Below are positions 10,817 to 21,958 of a DNA stretch of 64,000 bases, one piece after another; within the stretch, counting starts at the first letter, position 1, and every line of letters starts with the position of its first letter. Source of the DNA: Dolomedes plantarius (lineage: Eukaryota > Arthropoda > Arachnida > Araneae > Dolomedidae). The stretch spans positions 129,185,151-129,249,150 of the forward strand of contig OU015498.1 in the NCBI GenBank assembly GCA_907164885.2, written 5' to 3'. The position numbers were made by a program, and so were the translations under genes. Below the pieces are notes generated by a model. That model was not told the origin of the DNA, searched no databases, and worked only from the letters and a program-made list of their open reading frames with translations.

Positions 10817-12416
10817 CTTTATAGGGTATTTTTGGTTGCCCAGGACCAGTTTATGTGCAGGATAAAAATAATATATTGCATAATCGGAGTTAATTCAACA
10901 TAATAGTCCTTAATCTAACTATCAGTCTTAAGGTACGTTTGCTCCGTGATCATACTACAGTTTGCATTATGTTCATGACGTACTTCCAATACCTGTGTCA
11001 CCGTTTCTATCTGAAAACAAAACCTCTACCCTCAGGAATTTCGTATTACATTAAATTCTCTATTACCCTTATTAATTAATGATCAGGTGTGAAAGAAAAA
11101 CCTTGACACATAGATAAATAAAAAATGCTTATGTAAATATTCGAAAAAGGAGCTAGTCAGAGACTTTAAGTCATTTACACAGAATGATTAGAAAATGAGC
11201 TGAAATGTTAATAGAACTTAGAGAGTCGCAATTACTAAATTCTTGATAAAAACTCCTTTTCTTTAAGAAAATATCGGCATTCTTTCGAACAACTTATGTT
11301 TGTTATCCATTTGTTATGCAAAATAATTCGCTGAAGGATGATCACAATACCACACACGTGTGTTTACTGTACGTCTGCATTGCTTTCATATAAAATTATG
11401 TCAGCCTAAAAATTAGGTATGTGCAAAGAATGAAGTTTGTGGCCTCACTGTAAATCAGTGTATTTCTAACAAATAATGTAATTTTACTCTAATTGGATGC
11501 CTATAAATGTAACTTGAATTATTTATACTTTGGTTTGGTCAGAAAGTGGTGGAATACGTATTCAAAAATAAAAGTTTCTTTAATTGGTATTAATAATGAC
11601 ATTCCTCGAAAGAATTCGTTCAATATGTGCAAATTCTGCATCTTTTCTCACTCGTCAAGGGTAAAAAAAATCCTTAAAAGTATTCATTATTTAAATTTTA
11701 TTGAAAGATTTAGTCTTTCTTCACGTCTTTCTTTAAGTCTTTCCTCACGTTCAATTCATTGTGGAGTGTTCGTTCGTCCTGGTGAAAAAATTCTTGTTAG
11801 TCGGACGTTTATCAAAGAATATAAGGTACACTGCTACTCTGCGCAACTTGATCTATTCACAGTCTACCCGGGCACAACGATACGTAGTGGAAATTCTCAT
11901 CCTTTCAAAACAGGATCTTTTACGTTAACTCTTAATGCAAATACAAATCATCGATCCTATGTAAGGCACGTTGACACAAAATTCCAGCAGTCAAAAGAAT
12001 ATATGTTCTTCTGAATACATTTAGAGCATTGCGAACTGAGAAGTTGACCGATAGTTTAATCATTCAAGGATTCTTTATATATTATCCTGAATCAAGATAT
12101 ATTCCTTTTGAAAGCCGTCAAATGGGGAAAAACGTCTTTAGTTCAAAGACTTTTGTTGCATCTTTTTTGAGTTTCCTTCACTATGAAAATGAAGTTTAAA
12201 CTGAACTCCGCCTTCAAATATATATAACCCGTGAATGCCTTTTCTTTCCGGCTTTTTATTTCGAATGATTTAATAAGGTATAATTCGCACCCAAAGCTGT
12301 TTGAAGTGGTGCTTGATATTCATACTCCGCATTTAACATCAAACTACTCCAGGAAACTGAACTCGTAAAAGTTAATCTTTAGCAGATATTGAGCTGCTGA
12401 CTCTTCCTTCCAGAGA
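10817..12416. other. unannotated stretch with one long open frame
   Basis: About 1.6 kb of AT-rich DNA with no repeat or RNA gene recognised. It contains an open frame at 11493-12014 (plus, 173 codons) rich in Ser/Arg with a low-complexity TCTTTC-type core near 11715-11755. I recognise no domain, and the length could be chance. I do not call it a gene. Confidence 0.4.
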
Positions 12417-13544
12417 GTGTTTCATATTACATTAGGACCAAACGGACATGCGCTAGCAGGATTTGTGGTGCCGCAGCGAATTACGCATACTAAGAAGTTG
12501 TTAAGCATTCAGAACTCAGCTTTAAGACTATATTTGTATTGCCTCCAAACCGTTTCTTTTGATTCCATGGAGATTGGGCTTGCGGTGGAACCTTTGGAGT
12601 TGTTTATAAAACAGAAAGTTTTGTTCTAAGAATTCAAGAAACTCTTCACTTCCCGAAAACAGTCCGGTTAGGTTTATCTCACCTAGTGAACATAGCCATT
12701 GACATTCTTCAGCCATTTCAGGGGCAACACCCTCCACCGTTTGCTCGGTGCAGATTTTTTCCCGATTTTTTTTAACCTAATCGGGAAAAATATTCAAGAA
12801 AATATTCAAGAATCTTGAAAATTTTTCCACTGAAAGATTGCAAAGTGTTTTTAACTTCTTTAAACTGATAACAGATGGCAGTACTAACCATTTTTCTTTT
12901 CATTTAACTGGAATACATTGACAAGGAAAAAAAGACTATATTTAGGCGTTTGCACTGTGCAAACGGCGCCCCTCAAAGAGTTAAGCAACAGAGTTAATTC
13001 ACTTGCAACCCAAATTGCTGTAAAAAGCCTATAATTGTTTTGGTAAGGTGTTCTGAACCCCCTGTATTTCTATAGGATCTCTGTTTGCACTCAACATTCC
13101 TGACTTTGCCCCTATGCATGAGGATTCTCGATTTTGAAATATCTTCTGACAGCGGACTATGTAAATCCTTTTCGGATTTTTATCGATGGTTTTGTCTATT
13201 CAGACAACTACAGAGCTGTAGCTAGTCATTTAATAGGTGAAGTGCTAGAAACATTTCTTATTCCTTCGTCCCCATTCTCTAACCTGGATGCCGAATTATT
13301 AGCAATGAGAACTGCTTTGGAACTTTGTCTCTCACTGAATGGAAGACCGATTTGCATTTTGAATCATTACATGATGGCTTGCTCAACCTTCCTAAAGAAA
13401 TCTAACGATAACTTAAATCGTATCAGCAAAATCAGGGACCTTTTGTTCAAACTATGGGACAAAGATATCACCTTACAATGGGTTTCCGCACACTATGTGT
13501 TCCGAGAGAACAAGATACGTGAACAGTTAGTGAAATTGCCTTAA
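12417..13544 (+). pseudogene. non-LTR retrotransposon remnant: post-RT region and RNase H
   Basis: Two pieces of one degraded non-LTR polyprotein. The first (about 12480-12629) has IQNSALRLYL, the block that follows the RT in I/R1/LOA/Jockey-type elements. The second (13134-13544) is an RNase H domain: FIDGF (first Asp), NLDAELLAM (Glu), then ITLQWVSAHYVFRENKI. The third catalytic Asp (normally SDS) reads LNH, and the final Asp is also lost, so it is dead. A TTAA MITE (12708-12984) separates the two pieces. Confidence 0.65.
12708..12984 (+). mobile_element. TTAA-type MITE, copy 1
   Basis: A short dispersed repeat also found at 55515-55765 in the same orientation. Shared blocks include ACTTCTTTAAACTGATAACA, TTTAACTGGAATACATTGA and TTTGCACTGTGCAAACGGCG. 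The right end is CTCAAAGAGTTAA. The left end is decayed here but in copy 2 begins TTAACACTTTCAGG, an inverted match to the right end. TTAA at the outer edges suggests a piggyBac- or Kolobok-type MITE. Confidence 0.6.
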
Positions 13545-14229
13545 AAAAATGCGTCCTGTCGCCTCAAATATAACGCTCTTTTGGTATTTTTAAGCAGAGT
13601 AAGATTAAAGGTATAAATATTTGATGTGCGTCTTGGAAAAATACTGAACCTTTAAAATTATTGTAACTTCTACAGCTCCCAAAAAATACAGTACGAACTA
13701 ACTTACTTCAAGACCTTAGTAGCAAATGCCATAGTAGCAAAGGCTGCATTGTTTCATAAGCCTATTCAAGTTACTCTCATCTCGGGGATTCAAGTGAATG
13801 CCTTATTTTACTAATGGAAGAGAAAGCGTTGGAGCGCATCCTTTTCCGATGTGCCGAAGAGAACTTTTATCGAAAAATACTGACCAAATCGTATATTTCA
13901 AACAGTTTTGTTTCAGTATTGTTTAACCCTGTCTTTATGCGTATTAGTGAATTTTTCATGTTTGTAGAAGATACCGGAAAATCGGCGCTAGTGTGCCGTA
14001 CTTATGTAATTGAGAAGGTCATGTGGTGTTATAAAATAACATTTTGTACAGTTTGCATTAAACTACACTTATTTTTATTAAAACACAATTTTTTAAAGTT
14101 TTTTTATTAATCTTATAATTTGTGTGCCTCAATAATTTCAATTTTATCGATTAATAAGAGATATTACGATAGATCTCTGGAACCATCTTAAACCTTTTCT
14201 TTCCATTTATTCCGATTGATTTTCGTTGA
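13545..14229. other. unannotated AT-rich stretch
   Basis: No gene, RNA or clear repeat recognised. A 98-codon open frame (13814-14110) shows no family features. Confidence 0.5.
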
Positions 14230-14237
14230 TAGACTAG

Positions 14238-14789
14238 CAGACTCTGATTTTCCATTAGACCCGGTAGGTCCGGGCTTAGAGGCCCCCGAATGTTGGGGGC
14301 CCCAAAAAAGTTTTAATTTTAAAAGGAAAAAAGAAAACATTCCCAATTCAATTTTTTTCATTTTTTTAATAGCAATTTCTTTATATATCCTTTCAAATTT
14401 GATTGATTGATTGGTTCATCATATGTATAGTTATATGTATAGTTCATCATATGTATGTTATAGTGTATATAAGGGATTAATGAGTTTTTCTGATTGCATT
14501 ATATTGGTGGTTGCATTATATTGGTGCATTATATTGGTGCATTATATTGGTGTTTAATTATATTGGTGTATAATGATGACGTTAATATGTTGTATTGCTT
14601 TTTGTTATTTGATATTTTTCTAGTCTTCTACGTTTCAAATAGCCAATCTTGGTAACATGGTACTTTCATAATGATTCATGATTATTTTTTTTGTGTGTCA
14701 ATTTTGGAAATTTTACACCCACATCAGTGTTAGGGGGGCCCCCATCCCGAGTTTTGCTTATAGTCAAGAATTTTCTAAATTGGGCCCTG
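14238..14789. mobile_element. hAT-type MITE with perfect 8-bp target duplication
   Basis: A 552-bp non-coding element starting CAGACTCTG and ending GGGCCCTG (inverse CAGGGCCC), flanked by TAGACTAG on both sides (14230-14237 and 14790-14797). CAG ends with an 8-bp duplication are the hAT signature. It contains GC-rich palindromic blocks (GGCCCCCGAATGTTGGGGGCC near 14281) and a 13-bp minisatellite (14494-14570). Confidence 0.8.
14494..14570 (+). repeat. 13-bp minisatellite inside the hAT MITE
   Basis: About five copies of a unit close to TTATATTGGTGCA, with small length variants (GTTTAATTATATTGGTG). Confidence 0.85.
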
Positions 14790-14797
14790 TAGACTAG

Positions 14798-16105
14798 TGA
14801 ACTTATTTCGACTGAAACCACCTCCATTTTTAGATAATCTAAAAATAATTCATAAAATAAGCATGCTTTATTCTAAGAAATATTTGTAGATCGTAAATAA
14901 TTGTTTAATTTGTCTCCACTTCCAAATAACTTTTAACTTTATGTGAAATGCTAGAAATCCTGTTAATCACATTCCAAGTTTTAAACACAACTGACGCAAA
15001 CATTCAATTCAAATCCAATTATAAACACATAAAATGCTTTCCTCAGTTAATTAGGTTAAAGTTACTCGGCATATTCTTGAAATTATGGCTGCATTTTAAA
15101 TTTAAATGAGTAATTAGTGCAGACGTGCATGAATTAACACAAATTGTGGGTAGTGAAAAACAAAATTTGTGGCTTATGACAATATTACCATCCATAATAT
15201 ATTTATGCGGGTTCAAAATACTAATTTCCTTCAACAATTTGGAAAAAGAAATAACTGTAGGTATTATTTTGAGCAGAAGTTATAAATTAAATTTGTAAAC
15301 TTATATAAGCTACATGCATTAGCTTCGACTTAACTAGATTAATATTCTGCATATGATTTCTTTTGTATTAAACGGATGGTACCTAAATTTAATAATCTAA
15401 CCACTAATAATCGGTGTACCCTTATATTGTTCTCATATAAAATTATTGCTACTTCAAATTTAAAAAAAAAAAATTATGTATTCCTATCATGCATTCTAAT
15501 GATAATAGCACACGAAGTAAAAACCAATTTCCATTGTAATATTCTGCAAAATAATAAGTAATAAAATGATAATTAAATTATAATTACATGCAAAAATTTT
15601 ATAATACACTTAAGGAAACATTTTAAAGTAATTTATTATGCTAATTTAATATGCATGTTATTAGTGTTATTTTTACATTTTATCTCATTTAAAATAGTTA
15701 CTAAGATATGTACATAAGTCTAGTGCAAAAATAAAACAGCTGCAGTTAAAATATACACTTTTTTTTTCATTATGGTTATCATAGTACTAACCAACATACT
15801 TGAGTATTGCTACATGACAGTGAATATAACGTGAGAATTAAGTGTTTAATATTTCCCTTTTTAATAACTATAAACTGAGCAATCAATCATTATGCTAAAA
15901 CTGTTGATATTTTCTTCATTAAGGTTATTTCTTTAAACATCAAAGTTCTCTCTGTATTTGTGATTTATTTGCATTTTGGCCTCTCTTAATCTAGTATCAC
16001 ACATTGAATTTTGCATTTTCGCAAAGCCTTGTTGTGTTGGCAAATCAAATTCGATGTTTTTACATCAGATATAAATTAGATCTCCATCAGTGTGTACATA
16101 ATTTA
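14798..16105. other. unannotated AT-rich stretch
   Basis: About 1.3 kb, very AT-rich, no feature recognised on either strand. Confidence 0.5.
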
Positions 16106-16107
16106 TA

Positions 16108-17210
16108 CAAGGTGCTGCAAAAATAAATAAATAAATAAATAAATGTTACCACCCTTTATTGGTTGCTAAAACGCTTAATTTTATTTTTGAAGCAGATTTT
16201 ACGAGTGAGAAACAATGGCTGAATCCAGATAAGTTTTTGAAGAGAGAAAGTTTGTGTTGAAGTGCTACTGGAAGTGCGAAAACCCGGTAGACGTGCAAAG
16301 AAGATTTCGGAGAGAATTTCACATCGATCCGCTTAGTAGACTCACCATAAGGCGAATTAAAGATAAGTTTGAAGCAGATAAACTGTTCAGAATGTTCACA
16401 GACAACGTTACGGAAGACCAAGAACATCAACTGAGGCAGACACGGAAGAAAGGGTGCTGGTAAAGAATCGTCTACAGACCAGAGCATAGCTTCGACAGAT
16501 TGCTCCTGAAGTAAAACTTCCAAAGGATACCGAAATTAGTATACGCTCTTATGAAGATGATCCAGATAAAAGAATTGATTTTTGTAAGTGGTATTTGGTG
16601 AAAAGTGAAGAAGATCTTTTAGCCCAGTCAAAATAGGTTTTATGGCTAAAAAAAATATGAAAGTTTTGAAAATTGGTGGAGATGTTTGTTTAGGTATGCT
16701 AATGAACATACTAAAAGTCCCCACCGATCAGACTTGAGCTTTCGCCGCCATCTTGGAAAATGTGTACACTTTTTTGGTTTTTTGGAAATATCTTTAAAAA
16801 TATTGATTTTATAAAAAATAATTAAATACAAAAATTAAAGAGCATTAAATTATAAACAAAAATCATTCATAACATTTTTTTATATGTCTAACAGGAACAA
16901 AGATAATTGACTTTGAAAAGAGCGCACTATCGCACTTGGGACGCGCAAGGGCGGTTCCCCATCGCAGTGGGGGGAAATACCCGCGCATGTACATACCATA
17001 ATTAGCCAAATCAGTTTTACACTAAATGGGAAGGATTTTTGTATTTTTCCAAATAACTAGGGAAATATTAACTTTACGTAAAAAAAGTTTATTTCAAAAA
17101 TTTAAAAACATTAAATTATGTACAAAAACGATTTTATACATTTTTGTCGTAAACCTAACAGGAAAGAAGATATTGACTATAAAATGAGCGTTGATAATGG
17201 AGGTAGCTTC
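16108..17210. repeat. left inverted arm (about 1.1 kb)
   Basis: Reverse-complement match to 20188-21236, ending inward at GGAGGTAGCTTC in both arms. By eye about nine bases in ten agree, with a few indels; the left arm has an AAAT-type expansion at 16118-16143. Confidence 0.85.
16215..16640 (+). pseudogene. mariner-type transposase N-terminus (left arm)
   Basis: Begins with an ATG at 16215 and reads, through frameshifts, an N-terminal DNA-binding region: VQRRFRREFHIDPLSRLTIR followed by IKDKFEAD. Further on come traces of a second helix-turn-helix and PDKRIDFCKWYLVKSEEDLL, which in mariner proteins precedes the catalytic core. The core itself is absent. A paired copy lies in the right arm on the opposite strand. 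Confidence 0.7.
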
Positions 17211-17538
17211 AAAGCCTCGTTGCAGGCGCTCTTCTTTAAATTTCTAACCTCTCCCACTTTTCGGCATTCTTTAAACACAAGAAAATAGACTTTAATGCTT
17301 TTGGCTATTTAGATAATTAATCATTATTAACTTTATACATGAATGTAGTAAACGTGGGGGTATTCACTATCATATTTCCATTGCGAATAATTGTTCAAGC
17401 TTACCTACTTCAGGATTTACGTGCTTTTTCCGGTACGGGATTCTCCCCTTCGTCAGGCATATATATGGATCCGCTAGCATTGGCCCATTCATCAACTTCT
17501 TTCATTCGATCGTCATCATCAACAGGGCTGATGCCATT
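17211..17538. other. core sequence downstream of the passenger gene
   Basis: About 330 bp between the left arm and the 3' end of the passenger gene. No coding sequence is recognised; it presumably holds the gene's 3' untranslated region. Confidence 0.4.
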
Positions 17539-19950
17539 CTAACATACCACATTGCAATTATTGCAGGCCGTTGTGCAGTTGATGCCTGCTTTCCGACATC
17601 CGCATCTTACTCCACAGTCAGTCTTACAGTTGCAAAACACCATGTTTAAAACTGAATCGGGAGCTACTACATCCATAGTTGTGATGGGCACAAGAATTTT
17701 TTCTTGACTCTTCCAGCCCCACAGGCAGTTGGGCCTTTCTTTTTCAGGTGCTCCAAAGTCTTCCTCATTTTAATTTCGATGGCTCGTATTTGAGTGTGTG
17801 CGTTTAAGGTTTCTTGCGATGGTGGTTCAGTAGCAAAATCTCGAAACAACTCACGGAGATTTTTACATTCCAAATCCGATATGTCCATGCCGTCAAAAAT
17901 TATTTTTGCTAAAGCTGTTTGGGTCAATAAATGAGCTCGGACGGCTCTAGCGTATGCATGGCCAGGCAACATTTTTTCTACTGACGTAGATGCATAAATC
18001 AAAGTGAGTATTTCTTTTAACCCACTTCCAGCCATTATGTACCCAATGCAGCCTAAGAATGACATTAAAAGATGGAATCCACCAAGCCTCACAATACAAC
18101 TTGATAATAATGGATTGGATGTTGCTGCGACTATCTCTCGAGCTTTAATATACAGTGGTTGGTCAAATGTGAGTATGCAAGACTTTTGGTGCATTTTAAC
18201 ACACTGCTGGGCAGCATATTTCAGCGCAGTGAAAATGGTGTCATACTTGCTTGGTGGTGAATTAACAAAAGAAAGGGGTATTAGTTTGGTCTTTTCACAA
18301 GGCTGGTTTCTGGTTATACAATGGAAAAATCCTTTCCATTCAGGTATCTGTGGAAGACCTAACCACTTAGCACACATCCAGGAGATATCAGATGGCTTAG
18401 GCAATGGTAAATCTTCCACTAAAGGATTTAAGACATTCAAATCTCTGATAGTAATTGCTTTTAACCCAGGAACTCGAAATTTTCAAACGTTTCCAGAGGA
18501 ATGATTCCCATTTTGCCTATGGTCGATACGGATGTAAGTTCGGTTAATTTTTTTTTTATCTTCGTCCCGGGTTCCACTGCTGACTCTGGAGTAAAACAAG
18601 CAATGGTCCCCATGCTATGAAATGTATTCAGGCCATCGATTGTTGACACATTGAAATCTGCATTGTCAAATACGAATTGGCAGAATGATCCCTCGCGCAT
18701 TTGGGGTTTCGGATGATTTATGGCTGACATCTCAAGTGTTTAGGCTTCATAGTAAGAAGAACAAAATCCCAAATTCGAGAGCATTGTTATTAAATTCTTG
18801 GAACAGAACTTTTTGTACAAAAATAAAGCAAGACCATTGAGCAGAGGAGACATAAATGATCGTGGCCTTAGCTCTGATATAATGACGTGAGCTATTGGAG
18901 TGACTTTTTTTTCCGCCTTAGCAGTCTTTTTTTTTAATAATCAAGTGCTCCAAAAAAGATTTTAGGCTTTCTGCAATGCCCTTGTTCACATCTCTGAAAA
19001 AGTTATCACTTGGAGGGTAGCAACAAGTGTCATAAACTGGTGTCTGGATATCTTCTTTTATGATGGCTGCAGCAGTTTGTACTATTCGTAGACGCTCCTC
19101 ATGATCATTTCGTATCCTTTTTTCGTACCAAGAGTCTGATAAGACTTTCATTCCAGTATTACGTAAACATATGACAGTAACTGTTCTGGAGTTTGAAGCA
19201 AAAATAATGCCATCCCCGTATATTTGTTTCAACTTATTTCTCAAAGTGATGTCGTCTGGAACTAGCCCTGTAATTTGAGATTTGAGTTCGGGTAGTGAGA
19301 ATTGACAGTCGTCATTATTATCAAGGAAGAAGGATATTTCGTCTACAGCTGCTGAGACGTAATCCGACTCAGGCCGCCCTCTCTTTCTGATTGGTGCAGT
19401 GTGTAGAAATAAAGTCATGAAGCAATCTTGGTGATAAATCGCATCAGCTGCAACTAAATCAGCAACGTTTATTATACGACACTGAACTTCCTCTCCCCAC
19501 TGGTCATGTTATTCTCTGCAGCTTCAAGAACTTTGTTTTTCATTTCAAGACTCCTAACTTCGTATATAGTTCTTCGCCTGTCAGTTCGTTTTTCTTTTGT
19601 CTTGCTTTGAATTCTTCGTCTATCACTGCCGTACAAAAGAAACATTTTGTTCGAAAATCGAACTGAGGTAAAAAAGATCGTAAACTTACCGCGCGCTCTT
19701 CACTTTGGTATGTTGACGCGATTTCTGCATTTCTTTTTAAATCAACTTTTATACTTCCTAGTCTGGTGTAATTTCTCCGACACAACGAATGAACCGAAAC
19801 AGATTTTAAATGTTCCAAGTGTTCATGCTTATTGTCTTTTCTTTGGACACTAGCTCTCTTTAAAGCGTCGATCCCCTTTTCTCCTACATTCACGAAATCA
19901 TCATTTGACATTAATTCTTTACATATAAAACATAGTTCTGTATCAGCCAT
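17539..19950 (-). pseudogene. passenger gene: large zinc-binding protein with C-terminal CXC tail
   Basis: One long minus-strand gene, read through a few lesions. The ATG at 19950 opens MADTELCFICKELM. Two CX2C...HX2C modules follow (CFIC with HSLC, then CFFC with HQDC). A conserved body (GRPESDYVSAAVDEISFFLD; NHPKPQMREGSFCQFVFDNA; then VNSPPSKYDTIFTALKYAAQ and RLGGFHLLMSFLGCIGYIMA) leads to a Cys-rich tail (FCNCKTDCGVRCGCRKAGIN), which resembles the tesmin/TSO1 CXC motif. I recall this architecture in many hypothetical arthropod proteins, but I do not know its function. Lesions: frameshifts near 19550, 19480, 18918 and 18465, a stop near 18745, and an apparent internal deletion near 17720 before the tail. 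It shows none of the transposase motifs I know. Confidence 0.65.
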
Positions 19951-20024
19951 TGTTCACAGACGCACACGGAACGGTGACTAACTATTAACTGGCTAGGAAA
20001 ATACTAGGGTAAGACCGATTTGGC

Positions 20025-20170
20025 GCCTTACGGTATGCACATGCGCGTGTCTTCCAGTCATCGCGATGGGCACACAAGCATGCACGTCCCTGGTGTGATA
20101 GTGCGCTCTTTCAAAAGTAAATTATCTTTGTTCGTGTTAGACTTATAAAAAAATATAATACATGTTTTTT
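20025..20170 (+). repeat. GC-rich block, copy A, upstream of the passenger gene
   Basis: GGTATGCACATGCGCGTGTC through GTGTGATAGTGCGCTCTTTC and TTATCTTTGTTCGTGTTAGAC. The same block occurs at 20398-20535 and inverted in the left arm near 16890-17010. Here it lies 75-220 bp upstream of the gene's ATG and so may contain its promoter. Confidence 0.7.
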
Positions 20171-20187
20171 GTGCATTGTTTTTTGTA

Positions 20188-21236
20188 GAAGCTACCTCCA
20201 TTATCAACGCGCATTTTATAGTCAATAACTTCGTTCCTGTTAGGTTTACGACAAGAATGTATAAAATCGTTTTTGTACATAATTTAATGTTTTTTAATTT
20301 TTGAAATAAACTTTGTTTACATAAAGTTAATATTTCCCTAGTTATTTGAAAAAATAGAAAAAACCTTCCCATTTAGTGTAAAACTAATTTGGCTAATTAT
20401 GGTATGCACATGCACGGGTATCTCCCCCCACCGCGATGGGGAACAGCGCTTGCGCGTGCCAGGTGTGATAGTGCGCTCTTTTCAAAGTCAATTATCTTTG
20501 TTCCTGTTAGACATATAAAAAAATGTTATGAAGGATTTTTGTTCATAATTTAATGCTCTTTAATTTTTTTATTTAATTATTTTTTATAAAATCAATATTT
20601 TTAAAGATATTTCCAAAAAACCAAGAAAGTGTACACATTTTCCAAGATGGCGGCGAAAGCTCAAGTCTGATCGATGGGGACTTTTAGTATGCTCATTAGC
20701 ATGCCTAAACAAACATCTCCACAAAATTTCAAAACTTTCATGTTTTTTTTAGCCATTTGTCAAAATCGGGTCTATTTTGACTGGGGTATTTCGGTATGTA
20801 ACTTTTCAGCTTAAAGCGCTTGAAAATGCCAGGGACACTATCCTTTGGAATTCCCACTTCACGAGCTGCCTGGCGAAGCAATGTTCTTGGCTGAAGACGA
20901 TTCCTTTCCAACGCCTTTTCTTCCGTGTCTGCGTCAGTCGATGATCTTGGTCTTCCAGAACGTTGTCCTTGAATAGTCTGAACAGTTCCAACTGCTTCAA
21001 ACTTACCTCTAATTCGTCTTATGGTGAGTCTACTAGGCGGATCGATGCGAAATTTTCTCCGAAATCGTCTTTGCACTTCTCCGGGTTTTCGCACTTCCTG
21101 TAGCCCGTAAACATAAACTTTCTTTCTTCAAAACCTAATATGGATTCGGTCATTATTTCTCACTCGTTAAATCTGCAGCAAAAATAAAATTCAGCATTTT
21201 ACTAGCCAGTGTGATAAAATTTTTTTAGACATCCTG
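20188..21236. repeat. right inverted arm (about 1.05 kb)
   Basis: Inverse of 16108-17210. Contains a second GC-rich block (20398-20535) and the right-arm transposase fragment. Outer end TA at 21237-21238. Confidence 0.85.
20738..21155 (-). pseudogene. mariner-type transposase N-terminus (right arm)
   Basis: The ATG at 21155 opens MTESILGFEERKFMF. After a frameshift the frame from 21094 gives VQRRFRRKFRIDPPSRLTIR, RGKFEAVGTVQTIQ, a GRPRSSTDADTEEKALE linker and a second HTH (RQAAREVGIPKDSVPGIFKR). This is the bipartite HTH DNA-binding half of a mariner-type transposase. The sequence then departs into the shared non-coding arm; no catalytic Asp is present. Confidence 0.75.
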
Positions 21237-21238
21237 TA

Positions 21239-21926
21239 TATACAAGCAAATAGTATAAAGAAAAATTTGTATCCTATCTAATACTTAGACTCATCATTCA
21301 GAAAACGCATAATTCGGTAAAATTAGAACGGTTTGTATCTTATTGTTCAATAATAGAAGACATTCCTATGAAAAGAAAGACTATTAATGATTGGTAGCAA
21401 TACATACAACAAAAAGCTTTTCAAAAGAAAATTAGACGGAAACCCTTGTGCTTGAGAACACATAAATACATGCATACACGCATTGTTAGGACAATGTCCT
21501 ACAAGGAAGAAATTAATAAAGGGGAGAATTTCTGAAATGCATAATATTCCATTTTTAAATCAGCTGGTTTGGAAAAAAGCAGTCATCTTTTGCTCAAAGC
21601 TGGTTCCGAACAGATACAAACATCCATAACAACAACGGAATTGGAAAACGAAGACTCCTGCTATAAAATCAACTACACTTGCACACAGATATATAGACAT
21701 AATGAAATAGTATGTCAGAGTTAAAATCATACGACCTTGTTCCCATTGCTGTCGGAGCTTAGCGTTCTGCTTCTTCGTTGGCAATGAGATTGTTAAAATA
21801 ACCTGTGATTGGTTAAAATTTTATAGCTGACTCTTCGGAAGCTATGTGAACAAGGCCTATGACTGCTTAAGGACATTTCCCTAAAGTGTACCTGAATCAA
21901 AATTATTGTATTACATCAGATCAACA
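21239..21926. other. unannotated AT-rich stretch
   Basis: About 690 bp, no gene or repeat recognised. A 74-codon minus-strand open frame (21560-21784) has no recognisable features. Confidence 0.5.
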
Positions 21927-21956
21927 TTAACCTTTTCCTTACAGGGTAGGATAGTA
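21927..21956 (+). repeat. TTAACC...GGGCCC repeat, left half (split by mariner)
   Basis: TTAACCTTTTCCTTACAGGG then GGATAG matches the intact copy at 47667-47729. Its second half, GTATTCCAAGAATACGGGCC, continues at 23250-23276 on the far side of the mariner element. Confidence 0.75.
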
Positions 21957-21958
21957 CA

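Larger units (their letters stand above)
16108..21236 (-). mobile_element. 5.1-kb long-arm mariner-ended element carrying a passenger gene
   Basis: Two near-identical inverted arms (16108-17210 and 20188-21236) enclose a 3-kb core with a large minus-strand gene. The outer ends are TA|CAAGGTG (left) and TA|CAGGATG (right, read inward), similar to mariner TIR starts, with TA at 16106-16107 and 21237-21238. Each arm contains, pointing inward, the N-terminal part of a mariner-type transposase, then about 550 bp of shared non-coding DNA. No catalytic DDE domain is present. Either one transposon family picked up a gene, or two mariner-derived copies now bound it. The matched arms and TA flanks favour mobility as a unit. 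Confidence 0.7.

Noticed and set aside
9241..10824. 8-bp target duplication for the hAT remnant
   Set aside because: CTCTGAAT and CTTTATAG do not match well enough to count.
11493..12014. A 173-codon open frame as a host gene
   Set aside because: No recognisable domain, low-complexity core, AT-rich context; may be chance.
18004..18504. A 166-codon plus-strand open frame
   Set aside because: Shadow of the passenger gene, which matches a conserved family on the minus strand.
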